Shown here piece after piece: positions 51,687 through 61,386 of a DNA stretch of 64,000 nt. The stretch is from CAVYVZ01 sp963772065 (GTDB taxonomy: Bacteria > Acidobacteriota > Vicinamibacteria > Vicinamibacterales > UBA2999). The DNA lies in the NCBI GenBank assembly GCA_963772065.1, contig CAVYVZ010000010.1, positions 372,001 through 436,000 on the forward strand. Reading direction: 5' to 3'. Each line of letters opens with the position of its first letter. The stretch's first letter is position 1. The translations under genes were made by a program, and so were the position numbers. The notes under the pieces were generated by a model, which was not told where the DNA came from, did no database searches, and saw only the letters and a program-made list of their open reading frames with translations.

Positions 51687-53143
51687 GCGCGGCGCTGCAG
51701 GGCGTTCGTTCGGTGCGCGACCAGGTGGCGCGTGGAGAGGTCTCCGCGGTGGAAGTGTGCCGCGAGCACCTGGCGCGGATCGAGGCAGCCAACCCGCGCC
51801 TCAATGCGTTCAACACGATTGCCGCCGACCGTGCGCTCCACACGGCCGCAGAGGTCGATTGGCGCCGCGCCGCGGGCGATGCGCTCGGGCCTCTCGCTGG
51901 GGTCCCCGTCGCCATCAAGGACAACCTGTGCCTGCGTGGCGTGCGCACCACCGCCTCGTCACGCGTGCTCGACCAGTACCGCCCTCCCTACAACGCGACG
52001 GTGGTCGCCCGCCTCGAGGCCGCAGGCGCGGTGATCGTCGGAAAAACCAATTGCGACGAGTTCGCGATGGGCTCGTCGAACGAGAACTCCGCGTACGGCC
52101 CCGTACGAAACCCCTGGGCGCCGGATCGAGCGCCGGGCGGATCCAGCGGCGGGTCCGCGGTATCCGTCGCCGCACGGCTGGTGCCGCTGGCCCTCGGCTC
52201 GGACACCGGCGGATCCATCCGGCAGCCGGCCGCGCTCTCCGGCGTCGTTGGATTGAAGCCCACGTACGGCCGCGTGTCCCGCTACGGGCTGATCGCGCTC
52301 GCATCATCGCTGGATCAGATCGGGCCGTTTGCCAGGACGGTCGGCGATGCGGCCGCCGCGCTGGGACCGCTCGCCGGTGCCGACCCCTGTGATTCGACAT
52401 CGCTGGACCAGCCGGTCGCCGACTACACGGCGGCGCTCACGGGGGACATCAGGAACGTGCGCATCGGCGTGCCGCGGAAATTCATCGCGGAGGGCGTGGA
52501 CGCCGCGGTCCTCGGCGCCTTCGACGCCGCCCTCGACGTGATGCGGCGGGCCGGCGCGGCCGTCGTCGACGTGGAGCTGCCCCACGCGAAGTACGCCGTG
52601 CCGGTGTACTACCTCGTGATGACCGCCGAGGCGAGCTCGAACCTCGCTCGGTACGACGGCGTGCGGTACGGGCACCGCGCGAAGGACGCCTCCACGCTGC
52701 GAGAGCTGTACAGTCGCACCCGCGACGAAGGCTTCGGTCCGGAAGTCAAACGCCGGATCATGCTCGGAACGTACGTGCTCAGCGCCGGCTACTATGACGC
52801 GTACTACCTGAAGGCGCAGCAGGTCCGCACGCTGCTGCGACGCGACTACGAGCGCGCGTTCGAGAGCGTGGACGTCGTCGCAATGCCTACCTCGCCGACG
52901 CCGGCGTTCCGTCTCGGCGAGAAGACGAGCGATCCGCTGCAGATGTACCTCGCGGACATCTTCACGGTGAGCGCGAATCTGACCGGCTCGCCGGCGCTCA
53001 GCATTCCGTGCGGGTTCTCAGATGACCGGCTGCCGATCGGGCTGCAGCTCACCGGCCGGATGTTCGACGAAGCGACGCTCCTGCGGGTCGGCGACGCGTA
53101 CGAGCGTCTGACGACGTGGCACACGCACGCGCCCGCCCACTGA
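51683..53143 (+). CDS. gatA: Asp-tRNA(Asn)/Glu-tRNA(Gln) amidotransferase subunit A
   Basis: A 486-residue amidase-signature glutaminase subunit that supplies ammonia to GatB. The Ser-cisSer-Lys triad regions are visible: Lys in VAIKDNLCLRGVRTT, the cis-Ser in GGSSGGSAVSVAARLVPLAL, and the Ser in GSDTGGSIRQPA. C-terminal family segments TVSANLTGSPALSIPCGFSD and LPIGLQLTGRMFDEATLL are intact. It is translationally coupled to gatC. Confidence 0.97.
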   Translation: MSAALQGVRSVRDQVARGEVSAVEVCREHLARIEAANPRLNAFNTIAADRALHTAAEVDWRRAAGDALGPLAGVPVAIKDNLCLRGVRTTASSRVLDQYRPPYNATVVARLEAAGAVIVGKTNCDEFAMGSSNENSAYGPVRNPWAPDRAPGGSSGGSAVSVAARLVPLALGSDTGGSIRQPAALSGVVGLKPTYGRVSRYGLIALASSLDQIGPFARTVGDAAAALGPLAGADPCDSTSLDQPVADYTAALTGDIRNVRIGVPRKFIAEGVDAAVLGAFDAALDVMRRAGAAVVDVELPHAKYAVPVYYLVMTAEASSNLARYDGVRYGHRAKDASTLRELYSRTRDEGFGPEVKRRIMLGTYVLSAGYYDAYYLKAQQVRTLLRRDYERAFESVDVVAMPTSPTPAFRLGEKTSDPLQMYLADIFTVSANLTGSPALSIPCGFSDDRLPIGLQLTGRMFDEATLLRVGDAYERLTTWHTHAPAH

Positions 53144-53145
53144 GC

Positions 53146-53673
53146 TCAAAAACGCAGACGGATGACCGATGGATCGCGCGTGGCACGCGGTGTCACGACG
53201 AACAGGTTGTCGAATTCCGTATCGGGGATCCGCAGGCTGGGACCGTAGCCGAGGCGCGTCAGGAACATCGGAACAGTATTGCTGTGCCCGACGACGAGCA
53301 CGACGGCCGTTCGCGGCAGTTTCGAAATGGCCAGCAGCGTGGCGCGCACCTGCAGCTCCGATGCGCTGATCTTCCCTCGTCCCTGGGCCGGAATGGCCAT
53401 TCGCGTCGGCGAGAGGTTGCGAGCCTTCGCCAGCGGCTGCGCCGTCTCGAGCGTGCGGCGCAGGTCGCTCACGAAGACGTGCGTGATCCCGGCGTCGCGC
53501 AGCATCGCGGCGAGCCGTTCGGCCCGGTGCCGCCCCGCCTCCGACAGGCTGTCATCGCCTTCACCGGTCTGCCGCTCCGCGTGACGGAGGATGATGATCG
53601 ACTGCTGGGCCGAGGCAACGGCGGGCAACAGGAGGCACAGGACCGTCACGACGACTCGGCTCACTTGAACCAC
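53146..53673 (-). CDS. Exported histidine-phosphatase-family protein (SixA-like)
   Basis: A 175-residue protein with a signal peptide (VVVTVLCLLLPAVASAQQ). The phosphatase core follows: RHAER (the RHG/RHAE motif) with the catalytic His, and VLVVGHSNTVPMFL with the second His. It is a short SixA/phosphoglycerate-mutase-like domain, but exported. The ATG lies inside the end of the exported surE-like gene (13-base overlap), so the two are coupled. The substrate is unknown. Confidence 0.85.
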   Translation of the reverse strand: MVQVSRVVVTVLCLLLPAVASAQQSIIILRHAERQTGEGDDSLSEAGRHRAERLAAMLRDAGITHVFVSDLRRTLETAQPLAKARNLSPTRMAIPAQGRGKISASELQVRATLLAISKLPRTAVVLVVGHSNTVPMFLTRLGYGPSLRIPDTEFDNLFVVTPRATRDPSVIRLRF

Positions 53674-54482
53674 CCCTTGATCTGATTCTGCAGCGTCGGC
53701 TCGAGCTCACCGACCTTCATCGGAGTCACCGCCACGAGGCCGCGATCGACGGCCCACATGTCCGTGCCTTCGGGCCCACCGCCCCCTTCGCGATACACGT
53801 TCAGATAAACGACGGGACGCCCCTTCTCGTCGCGGGCTTCGGAGAAGGTCTCGTCGCCGCCGGCGCGCGGCGCCTGTGAGGTCACCGCGAACCCTTTGGG
53901 CTCGCCTGCGGGAACGTTCACGTTGAGGAACGTGTGGGGAGGCAGGCCGTATTGCTTCACGCGGCGCGCCACGCCGAGCACCGCCTCCGCCGCGTGCGTA
54001 TAGTCGCTCGTGCTGCTGGTCAGCGACGCGGCAATCGCCGGGACGCCGTGCATCGCCGCTTCACGCGCAGCACCCACGGTTCCGGAGATGTACGCCGACC
54101 ATCCAAGGTTATAGCCGCGATTGATCCCCGACACGACGAGATCCGGCGAGGGCTTGAGGATGTTCTTCAGCGCAACCTTGACCGTGCTCGCCGGCGTGGC
54201 GGTGAGTCCGATCGCCTTCAGGCCGTTCGGCAGCGTGAGCTCTTCTCGCACGATGGCATCGTCAACGGAGAGCGAATGGCCCGCTCCACTCTGGTTGTGC
54301 GCGGGCGCGACGATGATCACGTCGCCGATGGCCTGGAGGATCTGCGCCACGGCCGCCAATCCCGGCGCGCGGACGCCGTCATCATTGCTGATCAGGATGC
54401 GATACGGAGGCTGCTGCGCGCGGGTGGGTGCGAACGCACACAGCGCCAGGAAGAGCGTAAAGAGGACGCGGACGCTAAGCAT
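53661..54482 (-). CDS. surE: Exported SurE-family 5'/3'-nucleotidase
   Basis: A 273-residue SurE phosphatase, which removes phosphate from nucleotides. The metal-binding N-terminus is ILISNDDGVRAPGLAAVAQ; further family segments are IIVAPAHNQSGAGHSLSV, VVSGINRGYNLGWSAYISGT and the adjacent AAREAAMHGVPAIAASL. A signal peptide (VLFTLFLALCAFAPTRAQQ) precedes the usual start, whereas classical SurE is cytoplasmic. Export is predicted from sequence only. Confidence 0.9.
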   Translation of the reverse strand: MLSVRVLFTLFLALCAFAPTRAQQPPYRILISNDDGVRAPGLAAVAQILQAIGDVIIVAPAHNQSGAGHSLSVDDAIVREELTLPNGLKAIGLTATPASTVKVALKNILKPSPDLVVSGINRGYNLGWSAYISGTVGAAREAAMHGVPAIAASLTSSTSDYTHAAEAVLGVARRVKQYGLPPHTFLNVNVPAGEPKGFAVTSQAPRAGGDETFSEARDEKGRPVVYLNVYREGGGGPEGTDMWAVDRGLVAVTPMKVGELEPTLQNQIKGWFK

Positions 54483-54494
54483 CCGCCTAACTTA

Positions 54495-54827
54495 TCAGAT
54501 GACCGGCGACGGGCGGCGGGTTGACGCCCGATAGATGCCCCACCCGACGAGGGCGACGATCGCCACCGGAAGCAGCGGCGCGAGGAGCGAGAGGATTGCG
54601 GCCACGATGGCGACGACGGCCACGATCGCGGCGACGAGGAGCACCAGCGGCAGGACGAGCACCGCGAGGCCCGCGCCGAGAACCCAGAACACGAGTTTCA
54701 GGATCAGGCGAATCGGGAAGAAGACGATCCAGAAAATGGTCTTGAGGACGAGACCGACGAGCGCCAGGATGGCGAACACAAAGCAGGCGGCGACGGCGAA
54801 AGCGCTCAGCGCGATCAGTGTGCCCAT
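54495..54827 (-). CDS. Small polytopic membrane protein
   Basis: A 110-residue, almost fully hydrophobic protein with three to four predicted helices: ALSAFAVAACFVFAILALVG, TIFWIVFFPIRLILKLVFWV, AIVAVVAIVAAILSLLAPLL and PVAIVALVGWGIY, then a basic tail. The family is not recognised. The start at 54827 follows a gene that ends 1 base away, within an rpoZ-linked cluster. Confidence 0.7.
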   Translation of the reverse strand: MGTLIALSAFAVAACFVFAILALVGLVLKTIFWIVFFPIRLILKLVFWVLGAGLAVLVLPLVLLVAAIVAVVAIVAAILSLLAPLLPVAIVALVGWGIYRASTRRPSPVI

Positions 54828-54828
54828 G

Positions 54829-55107
54829 CTACCCGGACTTACGGGCAGCGACCTCCAGAAGTTCCGGCGTGGCGAGCTGGTCGGCGGGACCGCGGGGAGC
54901 ATTCGGCGGAAGGTATTCCTGGGCCCGCCCGAGCCTCTCGTCCAGACTCCGCACGGTCAGCGTCTTGCCGCCGCCCTTGCGCAGTTTCGGGAAATTGAAC
55001 ACCACTGAAAAGCCCACGAGCAGCGCGATGAGAAAGACCGCCGCAACCGTGATCGCGAACACGACCTGGCCGGCGCCGAGGAGCACCTCCGAGAGACTGA
55101 CATTCAC
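54829..55107 (-). CDS. Small single-pass membrane protein next to rpoZ
   Basis: A 92-residue protein with one helix (VVFAITVAAVFLIALLVGFS) after a short N-terminus (VNVSLSEVLLGAG). Its cytoplasmic tail contains KLRKGGGKTLTVRSLDERLG and APRGPADQLATPELLEVAAR. The function is unknown. The GTG follows the rpoZ stop directly, so it is probably co-transcribed with rpoZ and the polytopic membrane gene downstream. Confidence 0.65.
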   Translation of the reverse strand: MNVSLSEVLLGAGQVVFAITVAAVFLIALLVGFSVVFNFPKLRKGGGKTLTVRSLDERLGRAQEYLPPNAPRGPADQLATPELLEVAARKSG

Positions 55108-55108
55108 G

Positions 55109-55381
55109 TCAGCTCTCCCTGCCCGACCGCGGGGGATCCGGCACTTCGTACGGAACGAGCCCCCGCTTGACTTCTTCCATCGCCACACGCTCGGCCTTGT
55201 GCCATTCCTGACGATGAGTCGAGGATTCCTCGGGTTGCCCGAATCGCGGCAGCGCGCCACGGCGAAGCTGCTTCGCCCGCATCGCGGCAACGTCGACGAA
55301 CAGGAAGCGGCTGGTGATCGGCTCCACCGGCGTCTCGGGCACCTTGGGCTGGTGCTCCGTCAGGACCTGGGTCTCTTCCAT
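55109..55381 (-). CDS. rpoZ: RNA polymerase omega subunit
   Basis: A 90-residue omega subunit that stabilises RNA polymerase assembly. EPITSRFLFVDVAAMRAKQL and RVAMEEVKRGLVPYEVPDPP match the family in an Acidobacteria-like long form. The ATG at 55381 was chosen because the preceding seven codons are not conserved-looking. Upstream lies the fold-back element that follows hsp20. Confidence 0.88.
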   Translation of the reverse strand: MEETQVLTEHQPKVPETPVEPITSRFLFVDVAAMRAKQLRRGALPRFGQPEESSTHRQEWHKAERVAMEEVKRGLVPYEVPDPPRSGRES

Positions 55382-55405
55382 ACGCCGGACACGATAACAC
55401 ACGGC

Positions 55406-55479
55406 CTAAGGCTTAGGGCTTAAGGCGCAGGGCCTTGACGCCTTACGGCGCCATAAGCCTTGAGCCCTAAGCCTTGAGC
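55406..55479. repeat. Fold-back element of AAGGCTTAGGGCTT words after hsp20
   Basis: The left arm (55406-55427) reads CTAAGGCTTAGGGCTTAAGG. The right arm (55449-55479) reads CCATAAGCCTTGAGCCCTAA and GCCTTGAG, complementary with a few insertions. On the minus strand it begins 22 bases after the hsp20 stop and ends 25 bases before rpoZ. The same words appear around the dnaK stop and in its last codons. Confidence 0.8.
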
Positions 55480-55500
55480 GGATGTCGAAGCGGCCGCGTC

Positions 55501-55950
55501 TTACGCGGCCACTTCGACGTTGATCGTGCGCGGCTTCGCTTCCTCGCGGAACGGCAGCTTCACGGTGAGCACGCCGTTCTTGTAGTCCGCGCTGACTTTC
55601 GACGCATCCACGGTGTTGGGCAGCGTGAACGACCGGCTGAACGTGCCGTAGCTGCGCTCGATGCGGCGATACTGGTCTTCCTTGACCTCGCCCGGGAACT
55701 TCTTGGTCCCCTTCAGCGTGAGCGTGTTGTTCTCGACAGTGACCTCGATGTCTTCGCGCGTCATGTCGGGCAGCTCGACCTTGACCACGAGATCGTGGTT
55801 ATCCGTCTCGAAGATGTCGACCGGCGGAATCCACTCGCTGCGGTTCGTCACGTCCTCGTCGCGGAGATAGACGTTGCCGAACAGGCGGTTCATCCGGTCC
55901 TGCAGCGTCGAGAATTCCCTGAAGGGATCAAGTCTGGTAATCGTCATCAC
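55501..55950 (-). CDS. Hsp20/alpha-crystallin small heat-shock protein
   Basis: A 149-residue chaperone holding unfolded proteins. The alpha-crystallin domain spans VVKVELPDMTREDIEVTVEN to FTLPNTVDASKVSADYKNGV, with the conserved NGVLTVKLPF motif and a short C-terminal tail (PRTINVEVAA). It starts MMTITRLDPFREFSTLQDRM. It lies 20 bases after dnaK on the same strand, so the two chaperones are likely co-transcribed. Confidence 0.95.
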   Translation of the reverse strand: MMTITRLDPFREFSTLQDRMNRLFGNVYLRDEDVTNRSEWIPPVDIFETDNHDLVVKVELPDMTREDIEVTVENNTLTLKGTKKFPGEVKEDQYRRIERSYGTFSRSFTLPNTVDASKVSADYKNGVLTVKLPFREEAKPRTINVEVAA

Positions 55951-55970
55951 TTCACTCCTTGGCTTATGGC

Positions 55971-57836
<1,866 letters not shown>

Positions 57837-57843
57837 GGAGAGG

Positions 57844-57872
57844 ATTCTAGCCGCTACATGAGTGTATGTCAA
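57844..57872 (-). promoter_or_regulatory. Strong sigma-70-type promoter of dnaK
   Basis: On the minus strand TTGACA (57867-57872) and TAGAAT (57844-57849) are separated by 17 bases, a near-perfect housekeeping promoter. The -10 ends 7 bases before the dnaK ATG, so transcription should start at or next to the ATG, and no ribosome-binding site is seen. The AT-rich island 57866-57910 stands out from the GC-rich surroundings. Confidence 0.75.
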
Positions 57873-57900
57873 GCATCTTATATTAGTTTTATACACTCAT
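57858..57900. promoter_or_regulatory. Long-spaced inverted repeat at the dnaK promoter
   Basis: ATGAGTGTA (57858-57866) and TACACTCAT (57892-57900) form a perfect 9-base inverted repeat with a 25-base spacer. The left arm fills the -35/-10 spacer next to the -35 hexamer; the right arm overlaps the last codons of the IF-2B-like gene. It resembles neither CIRCE (9-base spacer) nor HAIR (7-base spacer). A regulator binding site is inferred. Confidence 0.5.
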
Positions 57901-58725
57901 ATTTAGACATGCTCGAGCTATATCGGAAGGTCCAAGAGCACCGACGTCGGAAATGATGGCGGCGGCGAGCTCGAGTGGTACCCGTTCGAAATACGGGTTC
58001 CGAACGGTAACTCCGGGCGGCGGGTCCGGCCAAATCTCCGACGTCGGGCCCAGCCGTTCCGTCAACGCCTCGGCCAGTTGAGGGCCGGCGAATTTCTCGC
58101 GCCCGGCCACTACATAAACCGGTATGCCGCGCAAGGTCGCAGACGCAGCCAGCATCCGTGTGCCGCTCTTGTTCAGAAACCACTCGGGAGCGACCGTGTC
58201 CGCGCCGACGAGCACCGCATCAGCCACATCGAGCGCGTGGCCGAGTGCGGCGTCGCTGTAGCAGGTGACGGGAACACCCGCTGCCACGAGGCGTGTCGCG
58301 AGCCAGCGGCCTTCCAGGGCCGGACGCCCTTCCGCGCATGCGACCGCTACTGAGCGTCGTCGTGAAAGCTCTTCGATGACGTGCGCGACGGTGCCGCTGT
58401 AAGAGATCGTGACGATCCGCAGGGCGGCTGCGGGCGAGGTGCCCGTTGCGAGGAGCTCCAACGCGAAGCGGCTGATAGCGTGGGGCGCGCGCGCCACACG
58501 CTGCGTGAACCGGTCCAGATCACCCGTCAGCGCCGACGCGGTAGCGTTCCAGACCGGCGCCATGGATGGCTGCGCGCGCCGCAGAGCTTCCGAGACTTCG
58601 GGCAGGTCCACACGAGCCGCGATGGCGGCCCTCAGTATCGCGAGCACATCTTCCAGGATCTCGGATGCGCCCGACTCGCGATCGGCGGCAACGCCCGCGA
58701 TCCGTTTTTCCAGCTCCGGGTTCAT
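57889..58725 (-). CDS. IF-2B/eIF2B-alpha-family protein (sugar-phosphate isomerase-like)
   Basis: A 278-residue member of the eIF2B alpha/beta/delta and ribose-1,5-bisphosphate isomerase superfamily: RIVTISYSGTVAHVIEELSR, VACAEGRPALEGRWLATRLV, VLVGADTVAPEWFLNKSGTR and VYVVAGREKFAG. In bacteria such proteins often act on sugar phosphates or methylthioribose-1-phosphate; the substrate here is unknown. It starts MNPELEKRIAGV at 58725 and is divergent from the M20 hydrolase by 9 bases. Its stop lies in the dnaK promoter region. Confidence 0.85.
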   Translation of the reverse strand: MNPELEKRIAGVAADRESGASEILEDVLAILRAAIAARVDLPEVSEALRRAQPSMAPVWNATASALTGDLDRFTQRVARAPHAISRFALELLATGTSPAAALRIVTISYSGTVAHVIEELSRRRSVAVACAEGRPALEGRWLATRLVAAGVPVTCYSDAALGHALDVADAVLVGADTVAPEWFLNKSGTRMLAASATLRGIPVYVVAGREKFAGPQLAEALTERLGPTSEIWPDPPPGVTVRNPYFERVPLELAAAIISDVGALGPSDIARACLNMSV

Positions 58726-58734
58726 AATCCCGCT

Positions 58735-60093
58735 GTGTACACCAGACGAGAGGCGCTGGCTACGCTGGCGCTCGCGACGGCTGACGCCGTCGCCCTACGA
58801 GCCGTCGGGCTGCCGGCGATGGGGGGAGCGCGAGGGCTTCAGCCCTCGCGACCGGAGATCAACTCCGCGCGGCTCCGCTCACGCCTCGAAGCCCTCAGTC
58901 TATATGGACGGCCAGCCGGCGCCACGTTCGATGCGGGCGTGAGCCGGGTCGCCTATTCCGATGCCGACGTCGCCGGCCGCGCGTACGTGATGGGCCTGAT
59001 GCGCGAGGCCGGTCTCGAGCCGCGCATCGATCCCGCAGGCAACATCTTCGCGCGTCGCGAGGGGCGCGACGCCTCGGCAAAGCCGATCCTCTTCGGATCG
59101 CATATCGATTCGGTGCCTCAGGGCGGAAACTTCGACGGCGACCTCGGCTCGCTGGCCGCGATCGAAGTCGTCGAGGTGCTGCGCGAGCGCCGACTCGTCA
59201 CGGCGCATCCATTGGAAATCGTCGTGTGGGCCCACGAGGAGAGTTTCGCGTTCGGACGCGGACTCGCTGGCAGCCGCATCGTGGCAGGGGATGTGACGCC
59301 TGGGGACCTGTCGCAGACCTGGAACGGCATGACCCGCGAGGAGGCGCTCCGCCGCATCGGCGGCGCACCCGGGCGGGTCGGCGAGGCGGCGCGCGACAAA
59401 GGCTCGCTGCACGGTTACGTCGAACTGCACATCGAGCAGGGCGCCACGCTGCACCGGCAGTCGGTCCCCGTGGGCATCGTGCAGGGTATCGTCGCGATCG
59501 ACGGCTTCGACGTAACGATAACGGGGTTCGCGAATCACGCCGGGACGACGCCGATGGACGAGCGGCAGGATGCGCTCGTCGCGGCCTCGCAGCTCACGCT
59601 TGCCGTCCGGGAGATCGTGACCGCCCGGCCGGGTCGGCAGGTCGGCACCGTCGGACACATCGAGGTGTCGCCGAATTCACCGAATGTGATCCCGGGCGAA
59701 GTGCGGCTCTCCATCGAGCTCCGCGATCTCTCGGCCGACACGCTGAAGGCGCTGGCCGCCGCGATCGCGGCCCGAGCCGATCGGATTGCGCGCGAGACGC
59801 ACACGGCAATTGCCCTGAAGCCCAGCCGCCACAACCCGGCGGCCACCGCCGACTCACGGCTCCAGGATGTAGTGGCGCGCGCCGCCGACCGCCGGGGTCT
59901 CGCCGCGATCCGCCTCCCGAGCGGCGCCGGCCACGACGCACAGATGATGGCGCGCCTGTGCCCGATGGCGATGATCTTCGTTCCGAGCGTGGACGGCATC
60001 AGCCATTCGCCGCGCGAGAAGACCTCGTGGCCCGACTGCGCGAACGGCGCGGCCATGCTGCTCGACACTGTCCTGGCGTTGGACCAAGAATAG
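58735..60093 (+). CDS. M20-family amidohydrolase with a Tat-like signal (allantoate amidohydrolase-like)
   Basis: About 452 codons. The N-terminus TRREALATLALATADAVAL has a twin-arginine motif before a hydrophobic stretch, so export by Tat is predicted. The catalytic domain has metal sites in FGSHIDSVPQGGNFDGDLGS and WAHEESFAFGRGLAGSRI, and YVELHIEQGATL. A dimerisation domain with GFANHAGTTPMDERQDALVA is typical of the hydantoinase/allantoate/N-carbamoylase group, as is the late motif SGAGHDAQMMARLCPMAMIF. The GTG start at 58735 is supported by the Tat motif. A perfect palindrome lies inside the coding region after the signal. Confidence 0.85.
   Translation: MYTRREALATLALATADAVALRAVGLPAMGGARGLQPSRPEINSARLRSRLEALSLYGRPAGATFDAGVSRVAYSDADVAGRAYVMGLMREAGLEPRIDPAGNIFARREGRDASAKPILFGSHIDSVPQGGNFDGDLGSLAAIEVVEVLRERRLVTAHPLEIVVWAHEESFAFGRGLAGSRIVAGDVTPGDLSQTWNGMTREEALRRIGGAPGRVGEAARDKGSLHGYVELHIEQGATLHRQSVPVGIVQGIVAIDGFDVTITGFANHAGTTPMDERQDALVAASQLTLAVREIVTARPGRQVGTVGHIEVSPNSPNVIPGEVRLSIELRDLSADTLKALAAAIAARADRIARETHTAIALKPSRHNPAATADSRLQDVVARAADRRGLAAIRLPSGAGHDAQMMARLCPMAMIFVPSVDGISHSPREKTSWPDCANGAAMLLDTVLALDQE
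58829..58850. repeat. REP-like perfect palindrome inside the M20 gene
   Basis: CGCGAGGGCT (58829-58838) and AGCCCTCGCG (58841-58850) are perfect reverse complements around a TC loop. A near copy lies at 24779-24808 between acnA and the next gene. Here it is in frame and encodes GLQPSRPE-type residues after the Tat signal. It may be a small mobile palindrome; more copies elsewhere would be needed to call a family. Confidence 0.5.
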
Positions 60094-60110
60094 GCCACAA
60101 TAAGAACGGA

Positions 60111-60578
60111 ATGGCGCAGTTCACCTTCATGCCGGCCGCCGAGTCGCCGGAGATCGCCGACGACGTCCGAGCGATGTTCGACGAGATCGCCGCAAGCCTG
60201 AACCAGGGGCAGCGCGCCTACAGCGGGGAGTGTCAGCCGCCGCTCGATGTGCTCGAAACCGATCAGGCGGTCGAAATCGTCGTCGATGTCGCTGGCGTGC
60301 CGCAGAACGGCATGCGTGTGGTCTTCCGTGCCGGGATCGTGATCGTGGCAGGCGAGAAGGCGCCGCCGCCGTCGAGCGAGAGCCACGCCTTCCACCTCGT
60401 CGAGCGCGAGTTCGGCCGCTTCGTCCGCGCCGTGCGGTTGAACGGCGCCTTCGACATCGCGAACAGCCGCGCGTCGCTTCGCGACGGTGAGCTGACGATC
60501 GTGCTTCGCGAAGCTGATCGACCGCCGCGGACGCGCGCACCACATCGCGGATTGCATGAACATCCTCTTCATCGGTGA
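60111..60578 (+). CDS. Second Hsp20/alpha-crystallin family protein
   Basis: About 155 codons: QPPLDVLETDQAVEIVVDVA, RVVFRAGIVIVAGEKAPPPS and REFGRFVRAVRLNGAFDIAN show the alpha-crystallin core with a weakly conserved end (ASLRDGELTIVLREAD). It is shorter on the C-terminal side than usual, and the tail after VLREADR may reflect a missed frame break near 60508. The 3' end overlaps the ymdB start by 23 bases, so expression is coupled. Confidence 0.8.
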   Translation: MAQFTFMPAAESPEIADDVRAMFDEIAASLNQGQRAYSGECQPPLDVLETDQAVEIVVDVAGVPQNGMRVVFRAGIVIVAGEKAPPPSSESHAFHLVEREFGRFVRAVRLNGAFDIANSRASLRDGELTIVLREADRPPRTRAPHRGLHEHPLHR

Positions 60579-61386
60579 CGTGGTCGGCCGGCCCGGTCGT
60601 GAGCTCGTCCGGCGCGGCCTGCGGCCGCTCGTCGAGCATCACGCCGTCGATCTGGTGATCGCGAACGTCGAGAACGCTGCCGCAGGCTTCGGCATCACGC
60701 GCGAGATCGGCGACGAGTTCCTCAAGTGGGGCGTCGACGTGATGACGTCGGGCAATCACATCTGGGACAAGAAGGAAGTCATCGAGTACATCGGCGCCGA
60801 ACCGCGGTTGCTGCGGCCGGCCAACTATCCGGCCGGCGTGCCCGGCCGCGGCGCCTACGTCGCCCGGACGCGGCGGGACGAGCCCGTCGGCGTCATCAAC
60901 GCCATGGGGCGCGTGTTCATGCTGAACATCGACGACCCGTTCGCCGTGGTGCCGCACGAGGCCGAAGCGATGCGGCACTGGGCCCGCGTCATCATCGTGG
61001 ACTTCCACGCGGAGGCGACGAGCGAGAAGATCGCCATGGGATGGCACCTGGACGGGAAGGTGACCGCGGTGTTCGGGACGCATACCCACGTGCAGACCGC
61101 CGACGAGCGCGTGCTGCCGAACGGGACCGCGTACATCACCGACGCGGGCATGACCGGGCCGCACGATTCGATCATCGGAATGGATCGCGAGGCGTCGCTC
61201 GGGCGATTCCTCAACGGCATGCCCTCGAAATTCGAGCCGGCGACCGGCAATCCGCGTTTGAACGGAGTGGTCATCACCGCTGACGCGAGCACAGGGCGCG
61301 CCACGCGCATCACCCGCATCAGCTACTCCGCGGACGATCTCGAGCGCCTCGGACACGAGACGCACACGGTGGTGGCCGACCGATGA
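60556..61386 (+). CDS. ymdB: YmdB-family metallophosphoesterase (TIGR00282)
   Basis: A 276-residue dinuclear-metal phosphodiesterase fold. MNILFIGDVVGRPGRELVRR, MTSGNHIWDKKEVIEYI, VVDFHAEATSEKIAMGWHLD and GTHTHVQTADERVLPNGTAY hold the metal-ligand Asp, Asn and His residues. The Bacillus YmdB acts on 2',3'-cyclic nucleotides; the bacterial role here is by family only. It overlaps both hsp20 and xseA (ATGA). Confidence 0.95.
   Translation: MNILFIGDVVGRPGRELVRRGLRPLVEHHAVDLVIANVENAAAGFGITREIGDEFLKWGVDVMTSGNHIWDKKEVIEYIGAEPRLLRPANYPAGVPGRGAYVARTRRDEPVGVINAMGRVFMLNIDDPFAVVPHEAEAMRHWARVIIVDFHAEATSEKIAMGWHLDGKVTAVFGTHTHVQTADERVLPNGTAYITDAGMTGPHDSIIGMDREASLGRFLNGMPSKFEPATGNPRLNGVVITADASTGRATRITRISYSADDLERLGHETHTVVADR

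Noticed and set aside
57858..57900. CIRCE or HAIR heat-shock operator
   Set aside because: CIRCE has a 9-base spacer and HAIR a 7-base spacer with different arms; here the spacer is 25 bases.
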